DNA of 64,000 nucleotides from Leptospira wolffii serovar Khorat str. Khorat-H2 (GCF_000306115.2 NZ_AKWX02000023.1:248001-312000); one strand, 5' to 3'; shown: positions 35,401-45,626, counted from the stretch's first letter. Notes: a model not told the origin generated them from the sequence alone. Translations and numbers: made by a program.

Positions 35401-36504
35401 TTAATTGGAAGGTTGCCAGACGAATTTTCCCGAGCGATCGATATAACCGAATTTGTCCTTGAAGGTCTTGCGATCGTAGACGGCGACTAGCGCGAGTCCT
35501 TCCTTAAAGGAATAGGCGGCTTTGAATTTGGGAGGAATCACCCAATTCCCTTCTTTATCTATAAAGCCCCAGACATCCGATCGATTCGACTTCGCTGCAG
35601 GAGCTAAGCCTTCCGAAAAATTATGAACGTATAAATCCCGCAAATAAAGCAAGACCCGACCCTCAGGATCGATCAGAACTTGCTTGCATTCTCTGCCGGA
35701 AATTTCGGCCGCGAGGCAAGCCTGGGCGACTCCGTCGTAGAAAGGTTCGATAAAGCGGAATTTTCCGAAACCGATACGAATATTCCCCTTAGTATCCGCT
35801 ACGGCCCATTCTTCTTTTCTCCGTATTTGAGTTAGGCCTTCGTTGAATAATCCTATCTGATCGAACTCGAAGGGCAGTATTTCGGAGAAATCATAATTTA
35901 TAACTCCATAATATTTTCCCTTTCGAACAGTCGCGACACCGCCTTGGAAATGACTCGCGTAATCGTATTGCGGCGCCAAGATTTCCTTTCCGCTGCGATC
36001 CAAATAGCCGAACTTTCCGGAAGAATAAGTTCCCATCGGGCCGGAGCAAGTCCGGATTCCTCCCCGATCTATGGGGATTCTTCCCTCGGAGATCGCACCG
36101 AAAAAATCCGTGCTGGGTCCAAATACGGTATTTCCTTTTCGGTCTATCAAATATCTGTATTCCATGCAATCGGGAGATTCGGATTTTCCCTTCACTACGA
36201 CCGCTAATCCTTCTCGGAAAGGATAGCATTCCAAATATTCGATTGGAATCGCGGCTTTTCCCCCCTCGTCGATATATCCGCATTTCCCGGCCTTGTAAAC
36301 TCTCGTTAAGCCTTCAAAGAAGGGATACATGATGGGAGTTACGTCGTCGAATTGAGGAGGGACAACCAACTTGCCGGACCGATCCATGAAGCCGATCTTT
36401 CTTTCCACGAGTACGGCGAAAAGACTCTCAGCATTATAATTTCCGAATGGAAGGATTAAGAAAAAGAGAATCAGAATCGTATGTCGATATTTCCGATTGG
36501 ACAC
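35401..36504 (-). CDS. Exported WG-repeat protein
   Basis: A 367-residue protein with an N-terminal signal sequence (TILILFFLILPFG) and about seven WG/KWG-type repeats along its length, each with the pattern G(Y/F)I-D--GK--IPP-(F/Y)D----F-EGLA-V. Such repeats form a beta-rich fold of uncertain role and are common in Leptospira. There is no lipobox. It is the downstream gene of a likely pair with the small membrane protein (6 bases apart). Confidence 0.82.
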   Translation of the reverse strand: MSNRKYRHTILILFFLILPFGNYNAESLFAVLVERKIGFMDRSGKLVVPPQFDDVTPIMYPFFEGLTRVYKAGKCGYIDEGGKAAIPIEYLECYPFREGLAVVVKGKSESPDCMEYRYLIDRKGNTVFGPSTDFFGAISEGRIPIDRGGIRTCSGPMGTYSSGKFGYLDRSGKEILAPQYDYASHFQGGVATVRKGKYYGVINYDFSEILPFEFDQIGLFNEGLTQIRRKEEWAVADTKGNIRIGFGKFRFIEPFYDGVAQACLAAEISGRECKQVLIDPEGRVLLYLRDLYVHNFSEGLAPAAKSNRSDVWGFIDKEGNWVIPPKFKAAYSFKEGLALVAVYDRKTFKDKFGYIDRSGKFVWQPSN

Positions 36505-36510
36505 GATCTT

Positions 36511-36966
36511 TTACTTCGGCAGACCGAATAATTCCTTATGCAGGCGGAGCGAGATGCGCGCTATCGGGAGGAAGAGTGCGGAGAGAAATATGCTCAGAAA
36601 GATCGCCCCGCCTAGATCGGGATCTTTTTTATCGAATACTGTGGACCAGATCGAGAACATCGTAAAAGCGTAGCCTAAAGATGTTAGGATCCCGGTGATC
36701 AAGAATATGATCTTTTTCTTATAGTAGATTCCGAGAGGTATCCAAAAGAATCCGATCGTGAGAAAATAAGGAGCGGTAAGAATCAAAAGGATCTGGTATT
36801 GAGTTTCAAAGGGTCTGAGTCGGTCCGGATTGAATACCTTATCGGCTTCCGAGTCCACTAGAGCCGGATCATAACCTTCCTTCTTTAGCGAATCTACAAC
36901 GCTTTGCAGATTGGGATTCACCTTCATTCTTTCTTCTATGATTTCCCTAAGACGGAGTTCGCTCAT
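36511..36966 (-). CDS. Hypothetical small membrane protein
   Basis: From ATG 36966 the protein is 151 residues; an ATG six bases upstream lies too close to the AAGGAG ribosome binding site. The N-terminal 50 residues are soluble and charged (SELRLREIIEERMKVNP). The rest has about three hydrophobic helices. No family recognised. It sits directly upstream of the WG-repeat gene. Confidence 0.55.
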   Translation of the reverse strand: MSELRLREIIEERMKVNPNLQSVVDSLKKEGYDPALVDSEADKVFNPDRLRPFETQYQILLILTAPYFLTIGFFWIPLGIYYKKKIIFLITGILTSLGYAFTMFSIWSTVFDKKDPDLGGAIFLSIFLSALFLPIARISLRLHKELFGLPK

Positions 36967-36986
36967 TACCATTTCTCCTTTATGTT

Positions 36987-37958
36987 CTATCCGAAAATTG
37001 CCGAATCGAAGACTTTAAAATACCAACAATCTCCCTTTAAATTCTCGTAAAATCCGTTATGACCTCCGTATTTCTGGATCAAAACGTGAAGTTTAGGAGC
37101 CTTGGGGATCGTTTTGAATTCGTCAGGACGAATAATGGGGTCGTCCGCGGAAGTCACGATGGTAACGTCCACTTTCAGGCCTCGAAAATCTTCGGGGCCT
37201 AATGTGTAGGAATTGAAGTAATCGTCCGTATTCTTAAACTGGGAGGTGGAGGCTACGATTCTATCGGTCATTTCCATCACTGATTTACCTTTCATGATGT
37301 CCGGATAAGGGTGTAGATCCGGAAAATGAACATTCTTCTTGGCTAGGGATTGTCTCCATTTGTCCAAGAAATATTTACCTATGATCAGTTTGGAGTCCAT
37401 CATCTCCGTTGCGCTTTTGGGATGCAGAGCGGGACTGACCGCGATGCAATGCTTCAGATTAGGGATCGCCTTTTTCTTTCGGGAATGTTCTCTAGCGATC
37501 CTAAGAGTAAAATTTCCTCCCAGGGAAAATCCTCCCACATAGACCGGGAGTTTCGGGCCGAATTGTTTCGCCGCGAGCCTCACTGCTTCATATGTTTCGT
37601 CTATAAGACTTCCATTAAACGGTTCCGCATTCAGATGATGTGTTTCTCCGTGGTCCCGCATATTCAGTCGGAAAATGGAGATCCCTTTCTCGTAGAATCT
37701 TCTCGCGGTCCTTTGGATATAATTGGAATCCATGCTTCCTTCCCAACCGTGGATCAGAATAAGAAGGGCCCGATTTTCCGGAGACTTGGAATAATGTCCT
37801 AATAGCCGGATTCCTTTTCCAGCTTCCAAGACGACCGGTTTGGAGGAAGAGTCCATCGGATGAGCGGGAGCCTTTTGGCGCATGAGAGAAGCGAGTACCG
37901 TTTGGACGAAAGGATGTCTGAGATGTAAGGGAGGGCTAAAAGGACGGATCTGATCCAT
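36987..37958 (-). CDS. YheT-like alpha/beta hydrolase
   Basis: I take ATG 37958 as the start (323 residues); upstream codons stay open into the end of the kinase gene, but the fold begins at IRPFSPPLHLRHPFVQT. The oxyanion motif HGWEGS, the nucleophile elbow GGFSLGGN, Asp in SADDPIIRPDEF and His in YGGHNGFYE complete the catalytic triad of the COG0429 (YheT) group. The substrate is unknown; relatives are esterases or lipases. It follows the large PAS kinase on the same strand. Confidence 0.82.
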   Translation of the reverse strand: MDQIRPFSPPLHLRHPFVQTVLASLMRQKAPAHPMDSSSKPVVLEAGKGIRLLGHYSKSPENRALLILIHGWEGSMDSNYIQRTARRFYEKGISIFRLNMRDHGETHHLNAEPFNGSLIDETYEAVRLAAKQFGPKLPVYVGGFSLGGNFTLRIAREHSRKKKAIPNLKHCIAVSPALHPKSATEMMDSKLIIGKYFLDKWRQSLAKKNVHFPDLHPYPDIMKGKSVMEMTDRIVASTSQFKNTDDYFNSYTLGPEDFRGLKVDVTIVTSADDPIIRPDEFKTIPKAPKLHVLIQKYGGHNGFYENLKGDCWYFKVFDSAIFG

Positions 37959-38002
37959 ACCGGCATTCTTTTCGGACTCGGCCGAAGGGAGCAAGCCATT
38001 CG

Positions 38003-40321
38003 TCAGATATAGTTGCTTAGAACCTTGTATAATTGTTCCGGCTCGAATGGTTTGCCGATAAAACCGTCTATCCTGTGCTCGGCACATTTTTCGAAGGTTT
38101 CGGAGAAGGAACTTGCGGTCACCGCTACGATCGGAATTTTCGAATTAGAAGATTTTAATGCACGAATAGCGTCGGCGGTGCTGTAGCCGTCCATCCCGGG
38201 CATTTGCAAATCCAGGAAAATCAAATCGTATTTGTTCTCCTCCGTTTCCAGGATCTTCAGCGCCTCGAATCCGCTGAGTGCGGAGTCCGTTTTGACTCCC
38301 GTGCGACTTAGATGTTTGGAGAGTATCTTGAGATTGATCTCGTTATCGTCTACGACCAATATCCTTCCGGAGGGGAAAGTGGGGACGGAGTTTTGCGGAA
38401 TCTTCTTGGTTTCCGGGGCCGTTATAACGGGAGAATGCAATGGGAGGATAACTTTGAATTCGGATCCTCGACCCGGATCGGATTCCAATCGAATTTCTCC
38501 TTTCATCAAGGAGACCAGTTTTTGGGCAATATAAAGACCCAGTCCCACTCCCTTGTATTTTCTCGCGTCCGCTAAATCTTCCTGGTGAAAGGCTTCGAAA
38601 ATCCGTTTGCGAGCCTCATCTTCGATTCCGATTCCTGTATCACGAACCGTAAACGCGATCGAGGTCGGCGATTCCAAGTCGATACGAAGGGAAACTGTGC
38701 CATGGTCCGTAAATTTCACGGAATTTACGAGTAGATTCAGAAGTACCTGCTCGATCCTAGTTCTATCCCCGGTTATTTTTTCCGGAACGTTCGGGGCTAG
38801 GTGGATCTCCAGATTCAGATCCTTTTCCTTGGCCCTAGGTTCGGCGAGTTTGCGGATCATATCTATCAAATTCTGGATTCCGAAAGGCTCTTGTCGTATC
38901 TCTATCTTTGCGGCGTCCAAAGTCACCACTTGTAAAAGATCGTCGATCAAACGGGAAAGGATATTGGAGGAAGAGATCAGATCCTTAAGATAATCTTTTT
39001 GTAATTCGTCCAAGTCCGTTTGGGAGAGTAGATTGGCCATTCCTGCGATTCCGAAAAGAGGGGTCCTCATCTCGTGGGAGATCATACCCAAAAATTCCGA
39101 TTTTGCATTGTACGACTTCTCCGCGGCCTCCTTCGCTTTTGCCAGGGCCAATTCGGTTTCCTTGGCCGCGGAGATATCGGTATGAGTTCCTACCATCCGG
39201 ATCGGTTCTCCGGAATCGTCGAAAATGATCATAGCACGGGACCTTACGAATAAATACTCTCCGTCTTTCTTTCTGAATCTAAGCACCTTATCGAAACGTT
39301 CGGCACCTTCCGTTCTTTGCCTTTCGAAGGCCGAGAGCGCTATCCTAAGGTCCTTAGGGTGGACAAGTTTTCTCCAAGCGTTAGGCTCGTTCGAGATTTC
39401 CGCTTCTTCGTAACCCAACATGGTCTTCCAGCGTTTGGAGAGAAATAGCTTATTCTCCGAAAAATCGTAATCCCAATAACCGTCGTTGGAGGCGAGATAG
39501 GTGGATTCCAATAGTTCTTTTTGGACCCGGATCTCTTTTTCCACGTTTCTTAAATTCGTAATATTCGAATTGCTGACTAAAAGTCCTTCGTGGACTTTCG
39601 CCACTTTGACTAAGTAGGTCCCCGGAGCTCTCGCACCTTCCGGAACGGTATATTCTTTTTCTAAACTTTCTCCACTAGTATATGCGTACACGTAAAGGTC
39701 GAATAGACCCGAAGAAAGATTATACGGGAAGTAAAGACAAAGCCTTTTACCCAGCACTTCCTCTCTTCCCATTTTGAGATGGTGTTCGCCGGCGGGATTC
39801 AGGTCTCCGAAAGTAAAATCCTCTATCTTGCCGTCGGGATCGAACACCGGTTCGAAATAGTATACTTCCTCTTTACTTTGGAAGGCCGCTTCTCTGAATA
39901 CGTCCTTTTCTTTCATCTCCTGGGAAAGATCTTTGGCGATGGATATGATCCAATCGTCTTTGGGGGAAAATAAGCTGCAATCGTAGGATCTTCCGTTTAC
40001 GGTGGAAGGCATCACTCCTCTCCACTCGGAACCTGCCTTGCTTAAGGATCCCATGAAAGCGACCAAGTCGGGATTTTTCTCCAAGGCTCCCGGGCGGATT
40101 TCCCCGTAAGTGCGGCCTAAGACGTCGGATAAGGACATGCCGATATTGCGGGCGGCGGTTTCATTACAGAATTCGAATTTCCAATCCTTTAATATTCCCC
40201 GCTCGTCACGCAATAGACGGAGAAGGTAAACTCCGTTCATCCGAGAATGCTCGAAGAATTTCGTGAAGGATATGAGTTCGGAGGGTAGGGGCGATATCAT
40301 TCTTCGGTTCTCGAAAATCAA
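38003..40321 (-). CDS. Multi-PAS hybrid sensor histidine kinase
   Basis: A 772-residue cytoplasmic protein. It holds about three PAS domains; the third is a PAS_3 with RWKTMLGYEEAE and the PAC block VRSRAMIIFDDSGEPIRMVGTHTDI. A HisKA region follows with HEMRTPLFGIAGMANLL, then an HATPase (DTGIGIEDEA, GVGLGLYIAQKL) and a C-terminal receiver (FLDLQMPGMDG, GKPF). No membrane helix is seen, so the cue is internal, possibly redox, gas or a metabolite. No separate output gene is adjacent. Confidence 0.85.
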   Translation of the reverse strand: MIFENRRMISPLPSELISFTKFFEHSRMNGVYLLRLLRDERGILKDWKFEFCNETAARNIGMSLSDVLGRTYGEIRPGALEKNPDLVAFMGSLSKAGSEWRGVMPSTVNGRSYDCSLFSPKDDWIISIAKDLSQEMKEKDVFREAAFQSKEEVYYFEPVFDPDGKIEDFTFGDLNPAGEHHLKMGREEVLGKRLCLYFPYNLSSGLFDLYVYAYTSGESLEKEYTVPEGARAPGTYLVKVAKVHEGLLVSNSNITNLRNVEKEIRVQKELLESTYLASNDGYWDYDFSENKLFLSKRWKTMLGYEEAEISNEPNAWRKLVHPKDLRIALSAFERQRTEGAERFDKVLRFRKKDGEYLFVRSRAMIIFDDSGEPIRMVGTHTDISAAKETELALAKAKEAAEKSYNAKSEFLGMISHEMRTPLFGIAGMANLLSQTDLDELQKDYLKDLISSSNILSRLIDDLLQVVTLDAAKIEIRQEPFGIQNLIDMIRKLAEPRAKEKDLNLEIHLAPNVPEKITGDRTRIEQVLLNLLVNSVKFTDHGTVSLRIDLESPTSIAFTVRDTGIGIEDEARKRIFEAFHQEDLADARKYKGVGLGLYIAQKLVSLMKGEIRLESDPGRGSEFKVILPLHSPVITAPETKKIPQNSVPTFPSGRILVVDDNEINLKILSKHLSRTGVKTDSALSGFEALKILETEENKYDLIFLDLQMPGMDGYSTADAIRALKSSNSKIPIVAVTASSFSETFEKCAEHRIDGFIGKPFEPEQLYKVLSNYI

Positions 40322-40418
40322 TCGGAGGAATCATTATCCTAGATACTTGCCGATTAACCAACGCTAATTGTTAAGATAGGACGAGTCGTCCGAAGAAAAT
40401 ATCAAAGCCTAAGAGGAT

Positions 40419-40613
40419 TTAAGGGAAAGGCCGGGAGATACCTCTCGGCTCGACTATGGTCTCTTCACCGTATTCCGAATTTTTGGACTTCGGATCTCCG
40501 TCTATCGATTCCGTTTCTTTGAATTCTACTGCTTCGGTTCCGGTCCTAAGGGCTTCCAATTTCCTGTAAGTCTCCCAAAAAGGGCGATGGTGTGTAATTC
40601 CACGAATACTCAT
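40419..40613 (-). CDS. Hypothetical small protein (64 aa)
   Basis: A frame from ATG 40613, with AAAGAG just upstream, gives 64 residues beginning MSIRGITHHRPFWETYRKLE and ending with an acidic, Pro-containing tail. The frame extends further upstream to 40772 but would then overlap the start of the divergent TolC gene and its operator, so the short form is preferred. No family known. It may share control with the divergent efflux operon. Confidence 0.45.
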   Translation of the reverse strand: MSIRGITHHRPFWETYRKLEALRTGTEAVEFKETESIDGDPKSKNSEYGEETIVEPRGISRPFP

Positions 40614-40689
40614 GCGCTCTTTTATATGAAAATGAGATTCAGTATCAATTAAAAATTCTTGGAGATTCTCTGATTTTTCTCTTGACGAC

Positions 40690-40752
40690 GGAAACAAAAG
40701 AATGGGATTTTGTTTCCAATGTATGGAAACAAAATAAACTAGAAATGTTTCC
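40690..40752. promoter_or_regulatory. Repeated palindromic operator of the TolC-RND-TetR operon
   Basis: Four GGAAACA/TGTTTCC half-sites occur at 40690-40696, 40711-40717, 40725-40731 and 40746-40752. They form two identical GGAAACA-N14-TGTTTCC units 35 bases apart. The inner two also make a perfect 11-bp inverted repeat, TTTTGTTTCCA at 40708-40718 and TGGAAACAAAA at 40724-40734. The block ends 11 bases before the TolC start. It is the likely binding site of one or both TetR proteins encoded at the end of the operon. Confidence 0.75.
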
Positions 40753-40763
40753 AGATTTGCTAT

Positions 40764-42332
40764 ATGAACCAAAAACCTAAATATAAAAACCGCCTTTGGA
40801 CCGGGGGAATTTCCCTCGGGATTCTTTTTTGGGGATTCTCTTTATTTCCCCAAAGCGCTGCCGACTTTGAGAAAGACAAGATTTGGACCACCTCTTCTCT
40901 GATTCGTTATTCCTTGGAGAATTCCGTTCAGGCCAAGATCACTCGATTGGATCTGGAGAATTCGGAATACGATTGGGAGAAGGAGAATGGGAAATACAAC
41001 TTCATCGGATCCTTGACCGCCAACACCCAGAAGACCAATAATTTACCTCTTCCCCAATACACCCTGCAAGGACGAGAGATTACCAGTAATACGATCTCCG
41101 CAGGACTCTCTAAGAATTTTTCTACGGGAACCACGGCCAGTCTGACGGTTTCGGATAATCGTTACGAGACGGACGCAGGTAAAAGACCGGAGCAAAGAGG
41201 AACCATCGCACAGCAATTCGCTCAGCCCAGCCTGCATTTCGCTAACGTGGGTTTTACCCTGAAGCAGGAACTCTTGAAGAATATTTTCGGATACCAACAG
41301 AGAAGGAATCTGGATATCAGCAGACGCAATACTTCGGTGAGAAGGTTGGACGCTATGAACACCCTATCTCGTTCCGTAGTTCAATCCCTATTGGCTTTCT
41401 GGAATCTGGCCCTGGCGGACGAGAACGTAAAGACCGCGGAGATGTTGGTTAAGAGCGTTAAGAATGTGAAGGAAATCACATCCTCCAAGGTGCGTATGGG
41501 AGTTGCGGAAGACTACGAGTCCGGCCAATGGAATTCCCTTTTGATTTCCGCCGAAAACCAACTCAGGACCGCGAAATTGGATAAGGATAAGGTGAGAAGG
41601 GACCTTCTCGTCTCCTTGGGAAAGGACCCCGAGACCCCCATGCAATTGGGACTGCATCTGGAAGAAGTGCTTCCGATTCTACAACCGGAAACCACCGAAG
41701 TGGACGAGGCTTTGATCCATCGTTACGATTATAGAAGTGTTACATTACAAAAACAAAATGCACATACCGCGATGGAAGTCAGCAAAAACGGTCTCTTACC
41801 TTCTCTCTATGTGAGCGGAACTTATAATAGCAGGGAATACGACAGGAATTTTCCCCAGAGTTTCGACGGAATAGGCGCCGGTCGGTTTACCCAGAACTCC
41901 GCCGAAATCAAGATGGATTATCCTCTCGGCAACGATACCGCCCGGGCCGAGTATAAGAATTCTCTAACACAGAATCGAAAACTAGACCTGCTTCTAGAAC
42001 AGACCAAAGACCAAGTCAAAACGGATGTAAGACAAGGCTTGCAAAGAATCCATACCGCTCACGAAGTGCTGGAAGAGTCCAAAAAAAATCTGGTTCAGGC
42101 TGAGAGATTCTACAACGGAATCCTTCCAAGATATAGATACGGACGGGCGACTTCCCTCAACGTAAAGAACGCGTTGGATCTGGTCGCTCAGGCGAGATAC
42201 GGACTCATGCAAGCAAAAGTAAATTATAATTCGGCACTCGTTCAATACGAACTCTCCAAGGGCACTCTCTTCCGCAAATACGGAATGGATGCCGAGGAAG
42301 TTCTGAACCAATCCATCGGAGACCAAAAATGA
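40764..42332 (+). CDS. TolC-like outer membrane efflux protein
   Basis: A 522-residue channel protein with a signal sequence (GGISLGILFWGFSLFPQSAA). Two TolC-like halves follow; the second has helical blocks GLLPSLYVSGTYNSREYD and TDVRQGLQRIHTAHEVLEESK. The operon order is channel first, then the RND pump whose ATG overlaps its stop (ATGA). No adaptor gene is found in between, which is unusual for a tripartite pump. Confidence 0.85.
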   Translation: MNQKPKYKNRLWTGGISLGILFWGFSLFPQSAADFEKDKIWTTSSLIRYSLENSVQAKITRLDLENSEYDWEKENGKYNFIGSLTANTQKTNNLPLPQYTLQGREITSNTISAGLSKNFSTGTTASLTVSDNRYETDAGKRPEQRGTIAQQFAQPSLHFANVGFTLKQELLKNIFGYQQRRNLDISRRNTSVRRLDAMNTLSRSVVQSLLAFWNLALADENVKTAEMLVKSVKNVKEITSSKVRMGVAEDYESGQWNSLLISAENQLRTAKLDKDKVRRDLLVSLGKDPETPMQLGLHLEEVLPILQPETTEVDEALIHRYDYRSVTLQKQNAHTAMEVSKNGLLPSLYVSGTYNSREYDRNFPQSFDGIGAGRFTQNSAEIKMDYPLGNDTARAEYKNSLTQNRKLDLLLEQTKDQVKTDVRQGLQRIHTAHEVLEESKKNLVQAERFYNGILPRYRYGRATSLNVKNALDLVAQARYGLMQAKVNYNSALVQYELSKGTLFRKYGMDAEEVLNQSIGDQK

Positions 42333-45300
42333 ATTTCGCAGAATTATCGATCAAACGACCGATTTTCATCACCTGTACGGTTCTCATCATTCTTGTTTCG
42401 GGATGGCTTTCCTTGAACAAGTTGGGTGTGGACCTTTTTCCTAACGTGACCATTCCGGTGGTGACGGTTACCGTTCCTTATCCGGGAGCGGCTCCCAACG
42501 AGATAGAGACTCTGATCGCCAAGCCCGTGGAGGACGAACTCTCCACGATTTCCGGCGTTAAGAGAATCAAGTCCACTTGTAGCGAAGGATCCGGAACAGT
42601 AGTCGTGGAATTCACGCTGGAAACCGACGTGAAATATGCGGAACAACAGGTGAGAGATAAGGTTTCCGCAGTGAAACCTAAGCTTCCCGACGACGCTAAA
42701 GAACCGATCATCCGCAGGATAGATCCTGCCGACCAGCCGATCATCATTCTCGCTCTGAATGCCGACTTGAACGAGGCTCAGATTTACGATATCGCGAACG
42801 AGGAGATCAAACAGAATCTTCTCACCGCCAAGGACGTGGGTAATATCACGATCTACGGAGGAAGAAAGCGGGAAATCCACGTGGAATTGGATCGTCAAAA
42901 GCTGAAGCAGCACATGATCCCCGCCTATATGGTCTCCAATAGGCTCGCTTCCGGCGGAACCAATATCCCTGCGGGTAAGGTAAGTAAATCCGAATCCGAA
43001 CTCGTATATAGAACGATCAACGAATTCCAATCTCCTCAAGAGATCCGCGACACTCCGATTTCCCTTTTCGGGAACGAGGTCCCGGTTCGGATCGGACAAT
43101 TGGGAGAAGTCAAGGACACAGTGGAGGACGAAACCTCCAGAGCTTATTTCAACGGTAAGAAGGCCGTATTCCTTTTAGTCTTCAAGCAATCCGGTTCCAA
43201 TACGGTCGCCGTCGCCCAAGAGGTGAAGAAGCGCGTAGGAGAACTGAACAAGGAATTGGCAAGAAGAGAAGGTGCGGCAACCCTTTCCATCGCCAACGAT
43301 AATTCCATCCAGATCGACGATAATATCTACGACGTTAAGGAAACCATCATCATAGGGATCGCACTTACGATCGTAGTGGTCCTTCTCTTCTTAGGAAGCG
43401 TGCGTTCTACCGTCATTACGGGACTCGCACTTCCTAACTCACTTTTGGGAGCCTTCATTCTGATGGCGGTCGCGGGCTTTACCGTGAACGTAATGACCCT
43501 TCTCGCATTGAGCTTAGCGGTCGGGCTACTTATCGACGACGCGATCGTGGTCCGGGAAAACATCTTCCGCCATAGGGAGATGGGTAAGACACCGAGAGAA
43601 GCTTCCACCGAAGGAACCAAAGAAGTAACCCTGGCGGTGATCGCGACCACTATGACGGTGATTGCGGTATTCTTACCGATCGCATTCGTGAGCGGGGTGG
43701 TGGGACAGTTCCTACGGGAATTCGGTCTGACGGTTTGTTTCGCCCTTCTTATCTCTCTTTATGACGCTCTTACCATCGCGCCTATGCTTTCCGCATACTT
43801 TGGAGGAAAGATTTCCGCGGCTCACGGTGGCAAAGCCGGCCATGCCGCTCCTGTGCCGGAATTCGCAAGCGAGCCTCAAACCGGTAAGAAAAAGAAGAAG
43901 GAGCAACCGACTCCATTGGAGGCGATCGCTTATTCCAAGATCCGCGCCCAAGAGCAACCTACGGGAATCGTAGGCAAATTCTTCGGATTTCTTTTCGAAG
44001 GATTAAAGTTCGTATTCCGTCTTTTGGGCAAGATTCTTTCGCCCGTAGAGAAAGGACTGGATTCCGTATTATCGATCTTTAATGTATTCCAATCTTGGTT
44101 GGAGGACGTATACGCGTATGTTCTCAAATTCACCTTGAAGAGACCGATCTTTATTCTTTCCGGAGCCGTCTTGATCTTTGCGGGAAGTTTGGTCCTGACC
44201 AAATTCATTCCGAAAACGTTCCTTCCCGCTCAGGATCAGGGTAAATTCCAGGTCACTCTGGATATGCCTCCCGGCACTTCCGTGAACAAGATGGCCGAGG
44301 TCGCGATGGACGCTTATAAGCAGATCGCTTCCCATAAGGAAATCAAATTGGTGGCGATGTTCAATACAAACAGAACCACTACCATGTTCGTGGAGATGGT
44401 TCCTTCCCACGATCGTAAGGTTAATACCTCGCAATTCAAGGACCAGATGCGTAAGGAATTGGAATCCTTCTCCTTTGCGAATCCTATCGTGAAGGATATA
44501 GACAACGTGGGTGGAGGACAACGTCCTTTCACTTTGGTAGTAAGCGGTCAGAATGGAAAAGTGGTCCAGGACTACGCTCATAAATTATTCTCTAAATTAA
44601 GAGAATCTAAAGCGCTCTTGGATGTGGATACCAGCTATCGCGCAGGGGCTCCCGAGTTCCGGGTCGTTCCGGATCGGAACCGAGAGGTGCTTTTGGGAAT
44701 TCCGGGTACGGTAATAGGAACCGAATTACGTACTCTGGTGGAAGGAACTACTCCTGCCGTATACCGTGAGAACGGTGTGGAATACGATATTCGCGTTCGT
44801 TTGAAGGAGAATCAGAGGGATCTAAAGGAGAATTTCTATAATTCCTTCGTGCCTAACTTCAATAACATGATGATTCCTATCCAAAACGTCGCTAAGGCGG
44901 AGGAGACCACCGGCCTTGCCACCATCAACCGTATGAACCGGAACCAATCCGTGGAAATCTATGCGGACGTGAATCCGGACGGGCCCGGGATGGGAGGAGC
45001 CATGGAAGAAGTGGCCAAACTCACCCAGACGGAACTTCCGCTACCACCGGGAGTGAGAATCGGTTATACGGGTCAAGCGGAGAACTTCAAAGAGATGGGA
45101 ACTTCCTTAGGTATCGCGATGGGATTGGGAATTCTATTCATATACATGGTGCTTGCATCCTTGTATGAAAGTTTCATCACTCCGATCGCAATTATGTTGG
45201 TTCTTCCTCTGGCTCTTTGCGGGGCGTTTATCGCTCTCTTCCTAACCCAGAAATCTTTGGATATCTTCTCCATGATCGGTCTCATCATGCTTATCGGTGT

Positions 45301-45625
45301 GGCCACCAAGAACTCGATCCTGCTTGTGGACTTTACGAACCAGCTCATACAAAGGGGCGTGGAGATGAAAGAAGCCATCATCGAAGCGGGAAGAGAAAGG
45401 CTACGTCCTATTCTCATGACTTCCTTCGCGTTGATCGCGGGAATGGCTCCGATCGCGATCGGACTCAACGAGGCATCCAAGCAAAGAACCAGTATGGGGG
45501 TTGCGATCATCGGAGGATTGATTTCTTCCACCGTCCTGACTCTCGTGGTAGTGCCTGCGGCATTCTCCTATATCGAGAAACTGAACAATCTTGTGAGGAG
45601 AAATTCACCGAATCCGGACGCTTGA
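42329..45625 (+). CDS. HAE-type RND multidrug efflux pump (AcrB-like)
   Basis: A 1098-residue inner-membrane transporter. The N-terminus (MNFAELSIKRPIFITCTVLIILVSGWLSL) and the LFPNVTIPVVTVTVPYPGAAPNEIE block match AcrB/MexB. Helix 4 has GLLIDDAIVVRENIFR with the two essential Asp residues. The linker between helices 6 and 7 (about 490-600) is longer than usual, with a KKKKK stretch and amphipathic segments. It should export drugs, detergents or lipids using the proton gradient. The substrate is unknown, and the adaptor must come from elsewhere. Confidence 0.9.
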   Translation: MNFAELSIKRPIFITCTVLIILVSGWLSLNKLGVDLFPNVTIPVVTVTVPYPGAAPNEIETLIAKPVEDELSTISGVKRIKSTCSEGSGTVVVEFTLETDVKYAEQQVRDKVSAVKPKLPDDAKEPIIRRIDPADQPIIILALNADLNEAQIYDIANEEIKQNLLTAKDVGNITIYGGRKREIHVELDRQKLKQHMIPAYMVSNRLASGGTNIPAGKVSKSESELVYRTINEFQSPQEIRDTPISLFGNEVPVRIGQLGEVKDTVEDETSRAYFNGKKAVFLLVFKQSGSNTVAVAQEVKKRVGELNKELARREGAATLSIANDNSIQIDDNIYDVKETIIIGIALTIVVVLLFLGSVRSTVITGLALPNSLLGAFILMAVAGFTVNVMTLLALSLAVGLLIDDAIVVRENIFRHREMGKTPREASTEGTKEVTLAVIATTMTVIAVFLPIAFVSGVVGQFLREFGLTVCFALLISLYDALTIAPMLSAYFGGKISAAHGGKAGHAAPVPEFASEPQTGKKKKKEQPTPLEAIAYSKIRAQEQPTGIVGKFFGFLFEGLKFVFRLLGKILSPVEKGLDSVLSIFNVFQSWLEDVYAYVLKFTLKRPIFILSGAVLIFAGSLVLTKFIPKTFLPAQDQGKFQVTLDMPPGTSVNKMAEVAMDAYKQIASHKEIKLVAMFNTNRTTTMFVEMVPSHDRKVNTSQFKDQMRKELESFSFANPIVKDIDNVGGGQRPFTLVVSGQNGKVVQDYAHKLFSKLRESKALLDVDTSYRAGAPEFRVVPDRNREVLLGIPGTVIGTELRTLVEGTTPAVYRENGVEYDIRVRLKENQRDLKENFYNSFVPNFNNMMIPIQNVAKAEETTGLATINRMNRNQSVEIYADVNPDGPGMGGAMEEVAKLTQTELPLPPGVRIGYTGQAENFKEMGTSLGIAMGLGILFIYMVLASLYESFITPIAIMLVLPLALCGAFIALFLTQKSLDIFSMIGLIMLIGVATKNSILLVDFTNQLIQRGVEMKEAIIEAGRERLRPILMTSFALIAGMAPIAIGLNEASKQRTSMGVAIIGGLISSTVLTLVVVPAAFSYIEKLNNLVRRNSPNPDA

Positions 45626-45626
45626 G

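Noticed and set aside
40614..40772. Long version of the small minus-strand gene upstream of TolC
   Set aside because: It would run through the operator and over the TolC start; the ATG at 40613 with AAAGAG is better placed.
42344..43099. Long minus-strand frame (251 codons) within the RND pump gene
   Set aside because: It mirrors the pump coding sequence, has an atypical composition, and has no recognisable domain.
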